64,000 nt of DNA from Eublepharis macularius. Taxonomy: Eukaryota; Chordata; Lepidosauria; Squamata; Eublepharidae. Each line of letters opens with the position of its first letter. The first letter of the stretch is position 1. A program made the translations under genes and the position numbers. The notes under the pieces were generated by a model, which made no database searches, was not told the DNA's origin, and saw nothing but the letters and a program-made list of their open reading frames with translations. Positions 1 through 11,100 of this stretch are shown here, piece by piece. The stretch is from positions 95,077,001 to 95,141,000 of the forward strand of contig NC_072800.1 of NCBI RefSeq assembly GCF_028583425.1. The letters are read 5' to 3'.

Positions 1-130
1 CACTCAGGCACTCTCGGCCTATCCTACCTCGCAGGGCTGTTGTGAGGATAAGATGGTGGCAAGGAGAAGGATGTAAGCCACCTTGGGTCCCCACTGTGCA
101 AAAAGGGGGGTTATAAATGAGGTAAATAAA
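1..130 (+). repeat. tRNA-SINE tail fragment
   Basis: The stretch reads like the 3' half of a common squamate SINE: a block ending in an 'agggctgttgtgaggataa' phrase, then an A-rich end resembling 'ataaatgaggtaaataaat'. Related sequence recurs inverted near 26795-26955 and 42755-42905. The 5' part lies outside the window. Family assignment is from memory of squamate repeats. Confidence 0.45.
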
Positions 131-659
131 TTTTCAGCACTGCAGCTCCTATCAGGATCCTGGACTAGTGGCCGGTTTTTAAATACCCACCTTTGTTTTC
201 TGACGACTCCTGCCTGCCGCGACCAAAGAACCTTAGCTTCCATTGCAAATAGTGGGTGGGTGGGTGGGGGGGTTGATATGATCCGGGTCAGGAAACTTAA
301 ATATTGCCCACACCAAAGCACAATTTGCTGACATAGAATCCCCCCACTGCTCCCCCCCCCCAAAAATCATGTGGGAAAACCATTGGCTGCAAAATGCTCA
401 GGGCAGTTGTTACCGTAGGAAGAGGAAAGGTGAATGTCCTTGCTGGGGACTTCTCTTGGGGAAAAGGTTCCCTAGAAAGCGCCCGGGTAGCCAGTTGTCA
501 ACACTCAGGGACCTCCTGAGAACATCTTGACAGACCCGCTAAAAGGCTCTCTTCCAGCTCAGTCCTAGAACCACCCCCAAGTGAAAGCCCTGGAAAATAC
601 TTTGCAGCAACTTTGTAGCACCTGTGCAATCCGGTACGTGGGGAAGAGATTCAGAGAAA

Positions 660-874
660 AATCAAAAAGAGTCCAGTAGCACCTTTAAGACTAACCAATT
701 TTATTGTAGCATAAGCTTTCGAGAATCAAGTTCTCTTCTGTACCATGCATCTGACGAAGAGAACTGGGATTCTCGAAAGCTTATGCTACAATAAAATTGG
801 TTAGTCTTAAAGGTGCTACTGGACTCTTTTTGATTTTGCTACCACAGACTAACACCGCTAACTCCTCCGCATCT
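660..874. mobile_element. Fold-back retroposon, 13-bp target duplication
   Basis: Two arms of about 80 bp (roughly 659-737 and 756-838) are inverted copies of each other with only one or two differences, separated by a loop of under 20 bp. The insertion is bounded by a perfect 13-bp direct repeat, AGATTCAGAGAAA, at 647-659 and 875-887. That length and the lack of conserved terminal repeats fit target-primed retroposition better than cut-and-paste. Other members lie at 17542-17788, 18912-19353, 29855-29990, 39785-40130 and 59985-60078. Confidence 0.75.
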
Positions 875-887
875 AGATTCAGAGAAA

Positions 888-957
888 TATCCCAGAAAAA
901 TGGACTATAATTATACTACTTGGCCCCTTCCAACTCTATGATTCTATGATTCTACTG
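888..957 (+). repeat. CR1 LINE 3' tail
   Basis: The phrase 'ccttccaactctatgattc' followed by a second 'tatgattct' is the usual end of amniote CR1 elements. Only the last few dozen bases are present. Confidence 0.5.
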
Positions 958-2330
958 AAGGGGTGGGGGTGGGGAAACAATGCTTGGATTCAAAAGGGGT
1001 AGGAAAGGGGCCAAAATATAATTAAAGTAAAAGAGCGCACTATCACACAGCCTCTCAAATGAATGTAATAAAAGTTGGTCTAACTCAGCTAAGTACACAT
1101 TACCTAGGTTGTAGCAGGTTCCTCAGAACATGTACAGAGTTCCTTGTAGTACCAAGATAGCAGAGGAGTCCTTAACTCTTGCCCACCGGGGTCTCCAGCT
1201 GCCATGCAGTTCCAAAGTGGGGACAAAGAAAAGGTCCAAAGCTCCCAGATGTTTCTGGTCCAGGGGATCAGGCCTAAGCCAGCCTCCTCGGTGAGATGGA
1301 CTAGCAGATGCAACCAATCCCAGAGGCTACAGCTACCAATCAGAGACTTCTTACAGGATGGTCCCACCCTATTAATGGCTCAGCAGCACTTCCATGACAA
1401 AATGTGGGTCTGGCCCAAACCAGCTGGTCCTTTGTCCAAAAGGGATTAAGCCTGGCCAGGTAGCTCCAAGGTGGACTGAGCAGAAAGAGGCATTCTCATT
1501 CGAGCCCCAGGGGTCCACGAAGCCACACTCCCTCAGGGGCGCTTTGGAGCCATAACGAATTTAGGGCTTCTGGCACAGCAACCCTCAGAATAACTCAGCA
1601 TTTTGCGGACTTGAAGAAACTAAAGGACCAACGGCCAATCCTCCACATTTGTCAGACGTGGTCCCAAGATGCAGGGTGAATTCTGGGAATTCAGGCGCTC
1701 TGGCCATGGATCTGCGTCTCTTCAGCTCGGAGCCCACGTGAGTCCCGGATCCCTCCTGCTTCCCTGCCCCACACAAGCAGCAAGACACGGGGAGCCACTG
1801 TTCCACTCCCCAGCCTCGCCACCAAACTACCTGCCCGCCTCGCTTCCAAGGAGCCCGGATTGAAGTGAACCCAGAGAACAGCACAGCTTCTGTCTGAAAG
1901 TACCTGGAGACGGGAGAGGGAGCAGGCACCACCCTCCTAGGATGTGGGGCAAAGAAACCGAGCCGGGGCTGACAGAGGCACACAAGCACGCACTTTGCTT
2001 GGCAAAGTCGAGGAAAAAACCTTACTTGGTTATAGTAAAAAGCTGAACTCCCAAACTCCAAAGCATAAAATATTCAATGTGCTGTTACAGAAAAGACACA
2101 TGAAAATACCGGATGCGGCCCATGGAGCATGTTTGCTGCGCATCTCTCTCCTCCTTGTCCATTATCTTGGTTGCTGTTTAGGATTTGAACGCCTGTATTT
2201 GGGGGCGCAGGACTCGTGGCAGCAGAGCATCCCGTGGGGCAGACACTGTCTCATTCTTTTTCAACTGGCTGCCTGTTTATTCCGTCTCCTGAAGATAACG
2301 GTCCCTCCACCATGACCCAGTCCAATCCGT
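958..2330. other. No gene recognised
   Basis: Short open frames on both strands have no recognisable domain, splice arrangement or repeat identity. I see no RNA gene. Confidence 0.4.
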
Positions 2331-2559
2331 AAATTGTACACAGCACCTGCAAAACCACGGTCATGGCGGGAAGAGATTGGCCACATGATGCGGGTCCTGT
2401 GCGGATTGCTCCAGCTCCCACCAATTCAGGGTTTCCAGTGGCGGCAGCACTGGCCCCTTGCAGAGGCCCCGGCACACCCACTGCCTGCCAGGCGTGATGC
2501 CATTAGATGCAGTGGGCAGCCTGGTCCCCATCAGCTCAAATGGTTTCTGATTCCTGCCT

Positions 2560-3060
2560 ACGGTTTTAAGTGGGATTCATATCTGGCCTGCTCAGGGGCT
2601 CCCCCTCCTCAGCCACCCCGGCCACGGCCACGTGCACGGCGTTTCGGACCTCAAGGAGCCTCTCCCAGTGAAAGGCAAGGCCCTGGACACAGCACCACTT
2701 CTTGGCAGCCAAGAGCCTGGCCAATGCCTCCCCGGCCCTGAGCTGGTTCCCCTGGTCTGTGGGGGCCTTGCCTTCCTCCTTTGGCCCAGCTGGCATTGAC
2801 GGCAGAAGTGTGTGAGTGGGGGCTGCAGCAGGGCGCTGGCTGGCTGGACCTTTGGCCCCCCGGGAGACACACTCTTCCAAGGCCTGCTGCTCTCACAAAC
2901 GGGGGCCAGGGAACCGCAGCGTCCTTAACTGAGGCCAAGTAGAATCCTGCTCTCTGGACGTAGCTGTGGATAATGGCCGGGCACACCACGTGCCACGCCT
3001 GGTGAAGCATGAATATGGCAACCAGGAAAGTGATGCGCTGGGCAATGTCAGCCCCCTGCC
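2560..3060 (-). mobile_element. Tigger/pogo-type transposase remnant
   Basis: A minus-strand frame around 2889-3060 contains ITFLVAIFMLHQAW followed by PAIIHSYVQRAGF. This matches the C-terminal part of pogo/Tigger (TcMar) DDE domains, where a 'TLLDAI-ML-AW-V-TI-C--AGF' pattern follows the last catalytic acid. Sequence further downstream (2560-2880) is open in another frame and may be the rest of the element. The catalytic region is not seen and the frames do not join, so this is a plain DNA-transposon fossil. A decayed domesticated TIGD gene is a less likely alternative. Confidence 0.45.
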
Positions 3061-3099
3061 CTGCCGCAACTCTCCCGGCGGCGAGGAGCTGACGCACGG

Positions 3100-4650
3100 G
3101 GAGCTGCCTGCCCGGAGCCCGCGCCCCTCCTCTGCCGGCGGTTGCCAGCCACTGGGCTGGTTCGGGAACTTCCCGGGGATTGGGGGGGCGGAGCTCGGGA
3201 GGGGGGCTCAGCGGGGCTGCTGGGCCACAGACTCCGCCCTCCGAAGCTGGTCTCCGCCGCCTGCAGATCGGGCAGCTCCGGGTCCGGGGGCGCCTTAAAG
3301 GCCAGCGAGACTGCCAGGTGGGCGCCTGGGAGAGGCAGAGCGCCCGTGGCCGGACACCCGCTTTGGCTGACGGCAGGTCCTCCCCGGGCCCGCGCAGGTG
3401 CTGCTGGACCCGAATCCGCACTCCCTCCGCGCACACCAGCTGCCATACCGGGAGCTCTCCCGCCACCCCCTGGAGGCTGGCAACCCCCCTGCCCCCTCCC
3501 TTGCTCGGGGGTCCCCGCCTGCCCGGCCCCCCGTGCCGCTGCCGCGCAGCCCCTTTCTCCGCCCCAAAGACGCGGACTCGGTTCGCGCTCCGAGCGCCGC
3601 CGCCGCCGCGTCGGGAAGGGCTGCCGGGAAGCGCCGTCGGCCTCCGAGCGCCCCCGCGGCAGGCGGGGAAAGGCCGGGCGCCCCTTCCCGGAAGGCGCCG
3701 CCCTCGGGCATTCCCCGCCGCTCCGCCTCGCCAACTGCGCGGGCGGGCCCGGCTGGGCTGGGCTCCCTGCGCCGCTCCCCGCCCTCGCCTTCCAGAGCCC
3801 GCCGCCGGCCCCAAAGCGCCTCCGCGTCCCGGCAGCGGGTGAGTGCGGGGCCCTGGGCCGGCGCCGGGGCTTCTTGGGGCGGCGGCGGCTGGTGCCGGGG
3901 GGCTGAAGGCGCTCCCCCCGTCGGGGCTCGCAGCTCGCAGCAGCCCCCGAAGGGGCCGGGCGGGCCGCGGCCTGCAGGGAGGGCTCCGTCGGCGGCGCTT
4001 CGGCGGGGGCTTCCGAAGTGTCTCCAAGGGCGGCCCCTCCGCGCTCAGCCGCCCCCCCCCCCCGGGAAGTGGCTGCCCTGAGTGGGGAGGGGGCGCTGGG
4101 CGGCCGCCGAAGGGAGCTGGCTGGGGGGGGGGTCCTGGGCTGCGGGGCGGGGGGGGGCTTCTCTTTCTGCCCCGCGGGCTCCTGGCAGGAGCAGAGGGGG
4201 GCCGGGGGGGGGGTGAAATCCGGGAAAGGCGCGCCTGCCGGGCACCCCTCAGCGCTTGCGCAGAAAGGAACGGCCTCGGGGGCTGTTGCTGCTACGCATC
4301 CGCGAGGGCGACGCGAGCGCTCGTCGTGATCCGCCCTCATTTTGGCCCGTGCGGACTGGAAAACCCGGGGCCGCGCCCGGACGCCTGAGCCGTGCCGCGG
4401 GCCCCACGCCAGCCGCTTCCCGCCTCGGGGCTTGACTGCGGGGCTAGCGGGGAGTGCCGTCCCCAGGGCAGAAGGCGCCTCAGCCGGGGGAGCCCCTCTC
4501 CCAAGAGACGCCGGGGGGGGGCTCCGAGTGCGTTTGATTTTCGGGTTTTTTAGGGCTGGCGCTGGAGCGCGCCCGGAGCCCCAGTTTCTGAAGGCGACCA
4601 GGCAACGTTTGTAGCTTCGCGGGGAAGTTTATATTCCCAGGGCGAGGGGA
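3100..4650. promoter_or_regulatory. CpG island without an assigned gene
   Basis: Very GC-rich, CpG-dense sequence with many runs of six or more G or C, especially 4050-4220. Long overlapping open frames on both strands follow from the lack of A/T and are not believed to be coding. The nearest gene in the right direction is the TMEM176-like gene, whose 5'-UTR exon appears to start after an acceptor at 8075. The island could be its promoter, but no intervening exon was identified. Confidence 0.55.
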
Positions 4651-4937
4651 GGCTGAGCGGCGCTTCTGGCTGCTCTCCGCGCTCCTGACTGAGCGCCTGT
4701 AGGTGTGGCCGCCTGCTTGGGTGTGCCCGGCCAGCCTAGTGCCCAGCCTCTGTTCTGAGCCTCCTGACCTGCAGCCCCGCAAGCTGCTCAGGGCAGAAAG
4801 GAGGCTCCAGTGCAGGTCCTTTCCCGAGCGTTTGGCCCGACAGGTCAACCCGACCGTGTACGTGGAAATCCCCACGGACGGCCACCCTTCATGTCCTGGG
4901 CACCAAATCCAAGATCACCTCCATCCGCTCAGGAGGG

Positions 4938-5120
4938 AAGGCGGCCTGGTGCAGCCTGACCTCATCCGATCTTGGAAACTAAGCAGGGTCAGTACTTGGA
5001 TGGGAGACCACGGAGGAAGACTCTGCAGAGGAAGGCACTGGCAAACCGCCTCTCCCTCTCATTGGCCTTGAAGGCTCTTTGCCGGGGTGGCCGTAAGTCA
5101 GTTGTGGCTCATCGGCACTC
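4938..5120 (+). mobile_element. 5S rRNA-derived SINE
   Basis: The head carries the 5S rRNA gene's internal control region: CCGATCTTGGAAACTAAGC then the C box 'gtacttggatgggagacc' at about 4992-5009. The tail ('gcactggcaaaccgcctct', 'gccgtaagtcagttgtggct') is the common lizard SINE body. This matches the 5S-type SINEs of squamates. It is not a functional 5S gene, because the 5S 3' part is replaced by SINE sequence. Confidence 0.75.
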
Positions 5121-5311
5121 TGCATGCACGCCCATCAACTCGGCCAGGAACCTAGCTGCCTGGCAGGCCAGCGTATCGATGGGACCACCTCACTCCCTGT
5201 TCCACCGTGTCCTCTGTAATGTCCCCACTCCCTTTGTTGCCTTTACCCTAAACTGAAAATTCCCAGGCTTTTCTCATAGGAAAGGTATCTTTCAACATCT
5301 CGGTCGGCATC

Positions 5312-6567
5312 TGAAGGGCCACTTAGTGATCCAAGGAAGTCAACATGGTTTATTCCCCAACAGATCTTGTCAGACCAACCTGGTTTCCTTCTTTGATCAA
5401 GTGACCAGTTTACTGGATCGTGGGAACTCTGTCGAGGTAATTTACCTGGATTTCAGTAGAGCTTTTGATAAGGTTCCCCATGACATTCTAATGGGTAAAC
5501 TGGAAGACTGCGAACTAGACTATAGGGCAGTTCGGTGGATAGGGAACTGGTTAGAGGACTGCACCTAAAGAGTGGTGGTCAATGGCGTTTCATCAGATTG
5601 GAGGGAGGTGTCCAGTGGGGTGCCGCAGGGCTCGGTTTTGGGCCCGGTACTTTTCAATATTTTTATCAATGATCTGGAAGAAAGGGTAAACGGGCTGCTC
5701 ATTAAATTTGCTGATGATACCAAATTGGGAGGGGTAGCAAACACCCAAGAAGATCGAGTTCAAATTCAACAAGACCTGAATACTCTGGAGAAGTGAGTGG
5801 TTGTGAACAGGATGCAATTCAACAAAGACAAGTGCACAGTATTACATCTGGGCCACAATAATGTGAAGCACAAATACAGGGTGGGGGATACACACTAGGT
5901 AGTAGTGTATGCGAAAGAGAGCTTGGGGTAAGAGCGGACTGTCAGTGTGATGCGGTGGCAAAAAAGGCAAACTCCGTCTTGGGTTGTATCAAAAGGGCCA
6001 TAGCATCGAAATCGCAGGAGGTTATGGTCCTTCTCTATACTGCCATGGTGGGGCCACACCTGGAGTATTGTGTACAGTTCTGGAGGCCTCACTTCAAAAG
6101 GGATGTGGCCAAAATCGAGAGCGTGCAGAGGAGAGCGACGAGGATGATCAGGGGTCTGGAGACTGAGCCCTACGAGGAAAGGCTGAGGGCCTTGGGAATG
6201 TTTAGTTTGGAGAAGAGGAGATTGAGGGGGGACATGATTGCTCTCTTTAAATACTTGAAAGGCTGTCATTTGGAGGAGGGCAAAGAGCTGTTCCAGTTGG
6301 CAGCAGAGGGTAGGACGCGAAGCAATGGGCTTAAATTACATGCAGAAAGGTACCGGCTGGATATTAGGAAGAACTTTTTCACGGTCAGAGTAGTTCAAAG
6401 GTGGAAGCAGCTGCCTAGGGAGGTGGTGAGCTCCCCTTCCCTGGCAGTTTTCAAGAAGAGGCTGGATGAATCTTTGTCAGGGATGCTTTAGGCTCATCCT
6501 GCATTGGGCAGGGGGTTGGACTAGAAGGTCTGGATGGCCCCTTCCAGCTCTGTGATTCTGTGATTCC
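5312..6567 (+). mobile_element. CR1 LINE, 5'-truncated, ORF2 remnant
   Basis: Encodes recognisable CR1 reverse transcriptase: VIYLDFSRAFDKVPHD near 5437, GVPQGSVLGP near 5615, KFADDTKLGG near 5703 (the FADD catalytic box), then the C-terminal region with GPHLEYCVQFW and VVQRWKQLPREVV (5955-6490). It ends in the CR1 3' tail with tandem 'gtgattct' at about 6550-6567. An in-frame stop at 5566-5568 and a shift between about 5790 and 5955 break the ORF, and the N-terminal endonuclease is absent, so it is dead. Confidence 0.9.
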
Positions 6568-7049
6568 CAGCCCTGCAGTCTCCTGTTTGAGGTATGGCCG
6601 CCAGAATGGCACTCAGTACTCCAAATAACTATTCTTTAACAGAAATCAATTAGAGCAAATATATACAGCATTTGGATTTTAAGAAATCAGCCGGTTGTGC
6701 CCCCTTCCTGCTCCTCTAGCAGCGTGTTTGGACCAGGGCTCCCAGTTGGGATCTTGGCATGCAGGCCTTCAGCTCATCCGCTGTAGTTCCTCACAGAACA
6801 GCAGGGAGTGCCTGTCAGGAGCCCCCCCCCCCCCCGCTAACAGTGACTGCTCCTGTGTCATTTCTTTGCAAGTCCTGCAGTAGGAGGACTCGGGGATCCG
6901 AGGCAGCCTCGTGAGACACGCGTGGTACACTCATTTCGTACTGTGAGGGCGCTGTGAGCCACCCACCCTGTGGGTTTTGGTGGTTGAGGGACTGTGCGAT
7001 ATGAACATGGCGGAGTTTTATAAGATGGATTTGTTTTATCTGTTTTGCT

Positions 7050-7345
7050 ATCTTGTCTTTATATCCTGATGCGATCGGCTCGGAGCCAGCTTGCAGGGAG
7101 CGCGGAATAGAAGTGTAATACCTAAATTAGTAATTAGTGAAATGAAATCTGAACAGGGTCTCCTGCAGGTGCCACCTTGCGTATGGGCAAAATCAACAGC
7201 TGCCCATACCCGGGCCTTCTCTGGGGTGGCCCCTGCCCTGTGGATCAGCCTGCCTGAGGAGGTCAGGAGAGCCCCCACTCTCCTCAACCAATGCGAAACT
7301 GAATGATTCGGGAGGGCTGCAATGTAAGGAAACGATCTCAAAGAG
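7050..7345 (+). mobile_element. L2-type LINE, short 3' ORF fragment
   Basis: The translation includes AHTRAFSGVAPALWISLPEEVR, the C-terminal signature shared by L2 ORF2 proteins (a 'RAFS-APRLWN-LP-EVR' pattern), preceded by a 'LLQVPP' stretch. A similar segment, inverted, lies near 22380-22500. Only this end is present. Confidence 0.55.
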
Positions 7346-8075
7346 ATGCATCAAGTTTGCTCCCGTTGCTGTCAGTATGATTCCACGGGGTCGTTGCTAG
7401 GTTGCCCAATATTTCGGTCTTATAGTTACTCACGCTCTGTTTCAGCATTTTTTCAGCTCTGTTTTGGATTCCTGCTGGTTTTAAATCATTGCAAAAAAGT
7501 CAGTTGTTCCAGAGATCTTATTTTTCATAGACCAAAGCGTCGGAGTGGAGCCACGGAAGAGATCCTCAGCCGCACAAAAAACCCACCCTCGGGAGGGAGA
7601 AGGGAAGGGGGCTGCAGCTGCACTGGGCAGAAGCTCCAACCGCTGCCCCTGCTCCTTTGCCGCTCAGTCTCTATGAAACTGTTTCAAGCGGCCCTTAAAG
7701 GGACCCCACTGAGGAAGTCTGTACCCCAGTTGTAAAGCAGTCCAGCGGCCTTTCCCTTGGCCAGAAACCTCTGGGCATGCTAAGAGAGCATTTCTAAGCG
7801 AAGGATTCTCAGTGCCCTCCCCAGACTCTGTTCCCCAGGATTCCCTTGGGGCATCCGTGACAGGTGAAGCGGCTCTACAGTGAGCAGCGTGTTTCTGCTC
7901 CTCCAAGAGAGCACCCTTCAAAAGGCACCTTTCTGAGTCCCACCACTCGGAGGGAAGGGACGTGCCTGTGAACTCGGCTTTGTCGTCGCCCGAGGTCCCA
8001 GAGTGTTTCAGAGCCACGCTTTGCTCTGTCTCGTTGTCATGGGTTCTCACGTCATGCATAAATCTGTCTCTGCAG
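7346..8075. other. Interval upstream of TMEM176-like gene
   Basis: No coding exon or repeat recognised. A pyrimidine-rich acceptor, 'aatctgtctctgcag', ends at 8075, so 8076-8115 is probably 5'-UTR joined to an unidentified upstream exon. Confidence 0.4.
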
Positions 8076-8115
8076 GCGTGTGCTGCTGCTGTTGAGCTCC
8101 TGAATAGAGGACACA

Positions 8116-11100
8116 ATGCCAGCCAGCCTGGTGAAGGTGAATGGGACCGAGGTCTCCGTGGAGGGCCCAGACAAGACTGTGGTGAACATCAACATCAGCC
8201 AAGAGTCTTCGCTGTCCTACCTGGTCAAAGCCATGGCAGCCGCAGGCCGTAACATGGCCAGACAGAAGAAACCTGCCTCCGAGACCCCTGAGCCTTCGGC
8301 CCCTGCCAGAGTCCAGTGCACTGGGGAGCAGAAAGTGTTGGGGGTAAGGCTGGGGGGGGGAGGGGACTCCTCTTAAATAAGGGGAGGGGATCTGAAGGCC
8401 ACTTCCAAAATCCAGTGGAGATTTCCCAGCATGCACCTCTTGGGCGAGAGCCCCATAGCACAGAGTGGTAAGCGGCAGTACTGCAGCCCAAACTCTGCTT
8501 ATGACCTGAGGACCTGAGTTCGATCCTGGCGGAAGCCAGGTTCACGTAGCCGGCTCAAGGTTGACTCAGCCTTCCATCCTTCCGAGGTTGGTAAAATGAG
8601 TACCCAGTTTCCTGGGGGTAAAGTGTAAATGACTGGGGAAGGCAATGGCAAACCACCCCGTAACAAAAAGTCTGCCAAGAAAACGTCATGATGCGACGTC
8701 TCCCATGGGTCAGTAATGACTTGGTGCTTGCAAAAGGTGCTTACCTTTTTTTACCTACCTTTTGGGCACCTTTACACCAAGGGCCCCCTCCTTCAGGCAG
8801 GTAGAGCCAGTTGTTCACTCTACTCGAGAGAGACAAAGTTTTTGCAGAGAGGGGAATTGGCAGGCCTTGAGCAACAGATGGTGGCTGGTGGGTGAGGAGC
8901 CGGGCTTGGGACAGATTTTTGTGCAAGAGGATGCTTGGGGGAGGGGGCAAGGTTTAGCTGCAGGAGAACCGAGTTGGGCTGGGGAATGAACTGGAGTCAT
9001 GGTTTTGAGAAGATTAGCGGAGCTGGGCAGGGGCCCTGGCTGGGACTGGATCTGGGGCACTCCCCGTTTCCTTCCTGAAGGGGGAGATGGGAGGGTTCAG
9101 TCCTGGCTGGGAGCTCCAGGCAGTCCCAGCACATGGCAAGAGACGGGCACTCGCTTCTTGACATGTTCCTGGCGTTCAGCTTCCATGCCCGAGCCCTGAG
9201 GGCGAGGAAAGGGCATTCTTGATGTGCTCATAGACATCTCCACTCTGGCCTCCAGAACGGGTTCTGTCTCACAGCTTTGACTGAAAGCAAGCGAGAGAAG
9301 GGAGGGGCAGCCACAGGCCTCGGTAGTTTATCAGTGACTGACGCGTGAGACCGTTCTCCTGGCACTGAGCGCTGTGTGCTTTGCCTTGCAGGCGGCCCAG
9401 ATCTTGCTTGGGCTCATGTGCCTCGGCCTTGGGGCTGTGCTCTGTCTCTTCTACGACTATCTCCGAGCAATAGGATCGGGGGCCCCCTTCTGGATGGGGA
9501 GTCTGGTGAGTCGTGGGGCTCTGAAAGGGGCATCCAAACCCTGACCGGGGGGGCGGGGGGGGGTCGCTGTGGACTGGCCGTCCGGGTGGCAGCTGCCTGG
9601 CTCCTTTCCCTCCCAGCCCAGGCGTGGGGGGGGGGTGATGCAGAGGGTGCCCTGAGGAAGGGCCCTGCCTTGGCATCTCCGTGGACGGGTGTTGTGGGAC
9701 AGGCCCCTGCGATGGGGGAGGGAGAGAAGGGACGCTTGGGTGGCTTCTCTGGACTCAGACTGGTTTTCATCATTTGGGCTCTGCGTCCGGATCCTGAAAG
9801 TTGGCCAAATGGGAGGTCAGCCCTCGGGTGTGTGTGTGTGTCTTGCTGCCCTCACCCACACTAGCCGTTCCTTCACAGTTTGTCGTGTCCGGTATCTTAT
9901 CTGTGCTGAGCGAGAGACGCGGTGGCGGCTGGGTGAGTGATGGGGCCTTGTGCTGTGGGGGCTGGGGGGGGCTGTGCTGAGCTGAGGAGACCCCCTTGGG
10001 GGCCATTCCTTCAGCCTCACCTCGCGGGCAGGGGCTTGTTGGGCCTGTGGCTCCCCCTCCTCTGGATGCTCTGCCCCCCCCCCCCGACTTTTCCTTTCTG
10101 TCTCTCCCTCCGCCCAGGTCTTCCTGGCCACCTTCTTCAACCTGGCCAGTGTTGTTGCTGGCTGCGTGGCCTTGTCCGCGGGCGTGGCAGACGTGGACTA
10201 TCCTCCTTCCTACTGGATGTGTGACGAGGATGAGTACCGAGCGTGGGAGGGCACCCAAAGGCCCGGCGATGACTGGAGACTGGAAAGATGCAAGAACTTT
10301 TTGGTGAGCAGATCCTCTTCTCCGTTCATCAAGGCTCGGGCTGTGGGGCTGGATCCCTCCCACTGGCCCAGGAGAGAGGGGGGGGGGCGGTGTCTGGATC
10401 AGACTGTCAGGAGCCCTGTGGGCTGGAGGGGGGCTGGCTGGCTGGCTGGCGTTTGTCCCCTGGAAGCAGGGGCCAGGGCCAAATTAGACAGGCTTGTTTC
10501 TCCAGCCGCACAGCAGGTGCAGGGGTGGCTTCTGCTAAATAAAGCAGAGCCGTTTGGGCTCAGAAGGCCCCAGCAGGGAGTGGAAGGGGCCCTGCTCCCT
10601 GCCTGCTGCTTCCTCTTACAAAAATGGTGCTGGAGGGGAGTGTCCCCATTTTTTGCTGTCCACATGCAGTATCTTTGCATACGGAGCAGCAAAAACAGGG
10701 AAATAACTCCGCCCTGCAGGCTGTTTCTGCCTGGGCAAATGGCATGGGGGGGGGGCAGGAGCCCTTGTCCCCCCGCGGCAGAGGCCTGGGCCTGTTGGGG
10801 CTCTTTTTTTTTTTTAATTAATTTTTTTTTTATTGGTGAGTTTAAATTCCCAAATTTAATACATACATTCCCTTCATAACTAATTAGTTCTGTTCCCCAC
10901 CCTTTTCCTCCCCCCTCCCTATTGACTTCCAACAGCTTTCCAACCCTTACCCCCTATTTTTACTTAATTCTATTTCGCTTACGTTTTTCTACAACACATA
11001 GATCATAATATCTCTTACTCTACGCATATTCTAATTCTTTTAAACATATACTCTATCGAATATACTATCAATATAGTATCTATTATATACTATACCATAC

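Noticed and set aside
2651-4340. Open frames of 430-458 codons on the minus strand, and shorter ones on plus, in the CpG island
   Set aside because: Proline/arginine/glycine-rich translations in several frames at once, caused by GC-rich sequence without A/T stop codons; no domain except the short Tigger signature.
4938-5020. Functional 5S rRNA gene
   Set aside because: Only the internal control region matches; the 3' third of 5S is replaced by SINE body.
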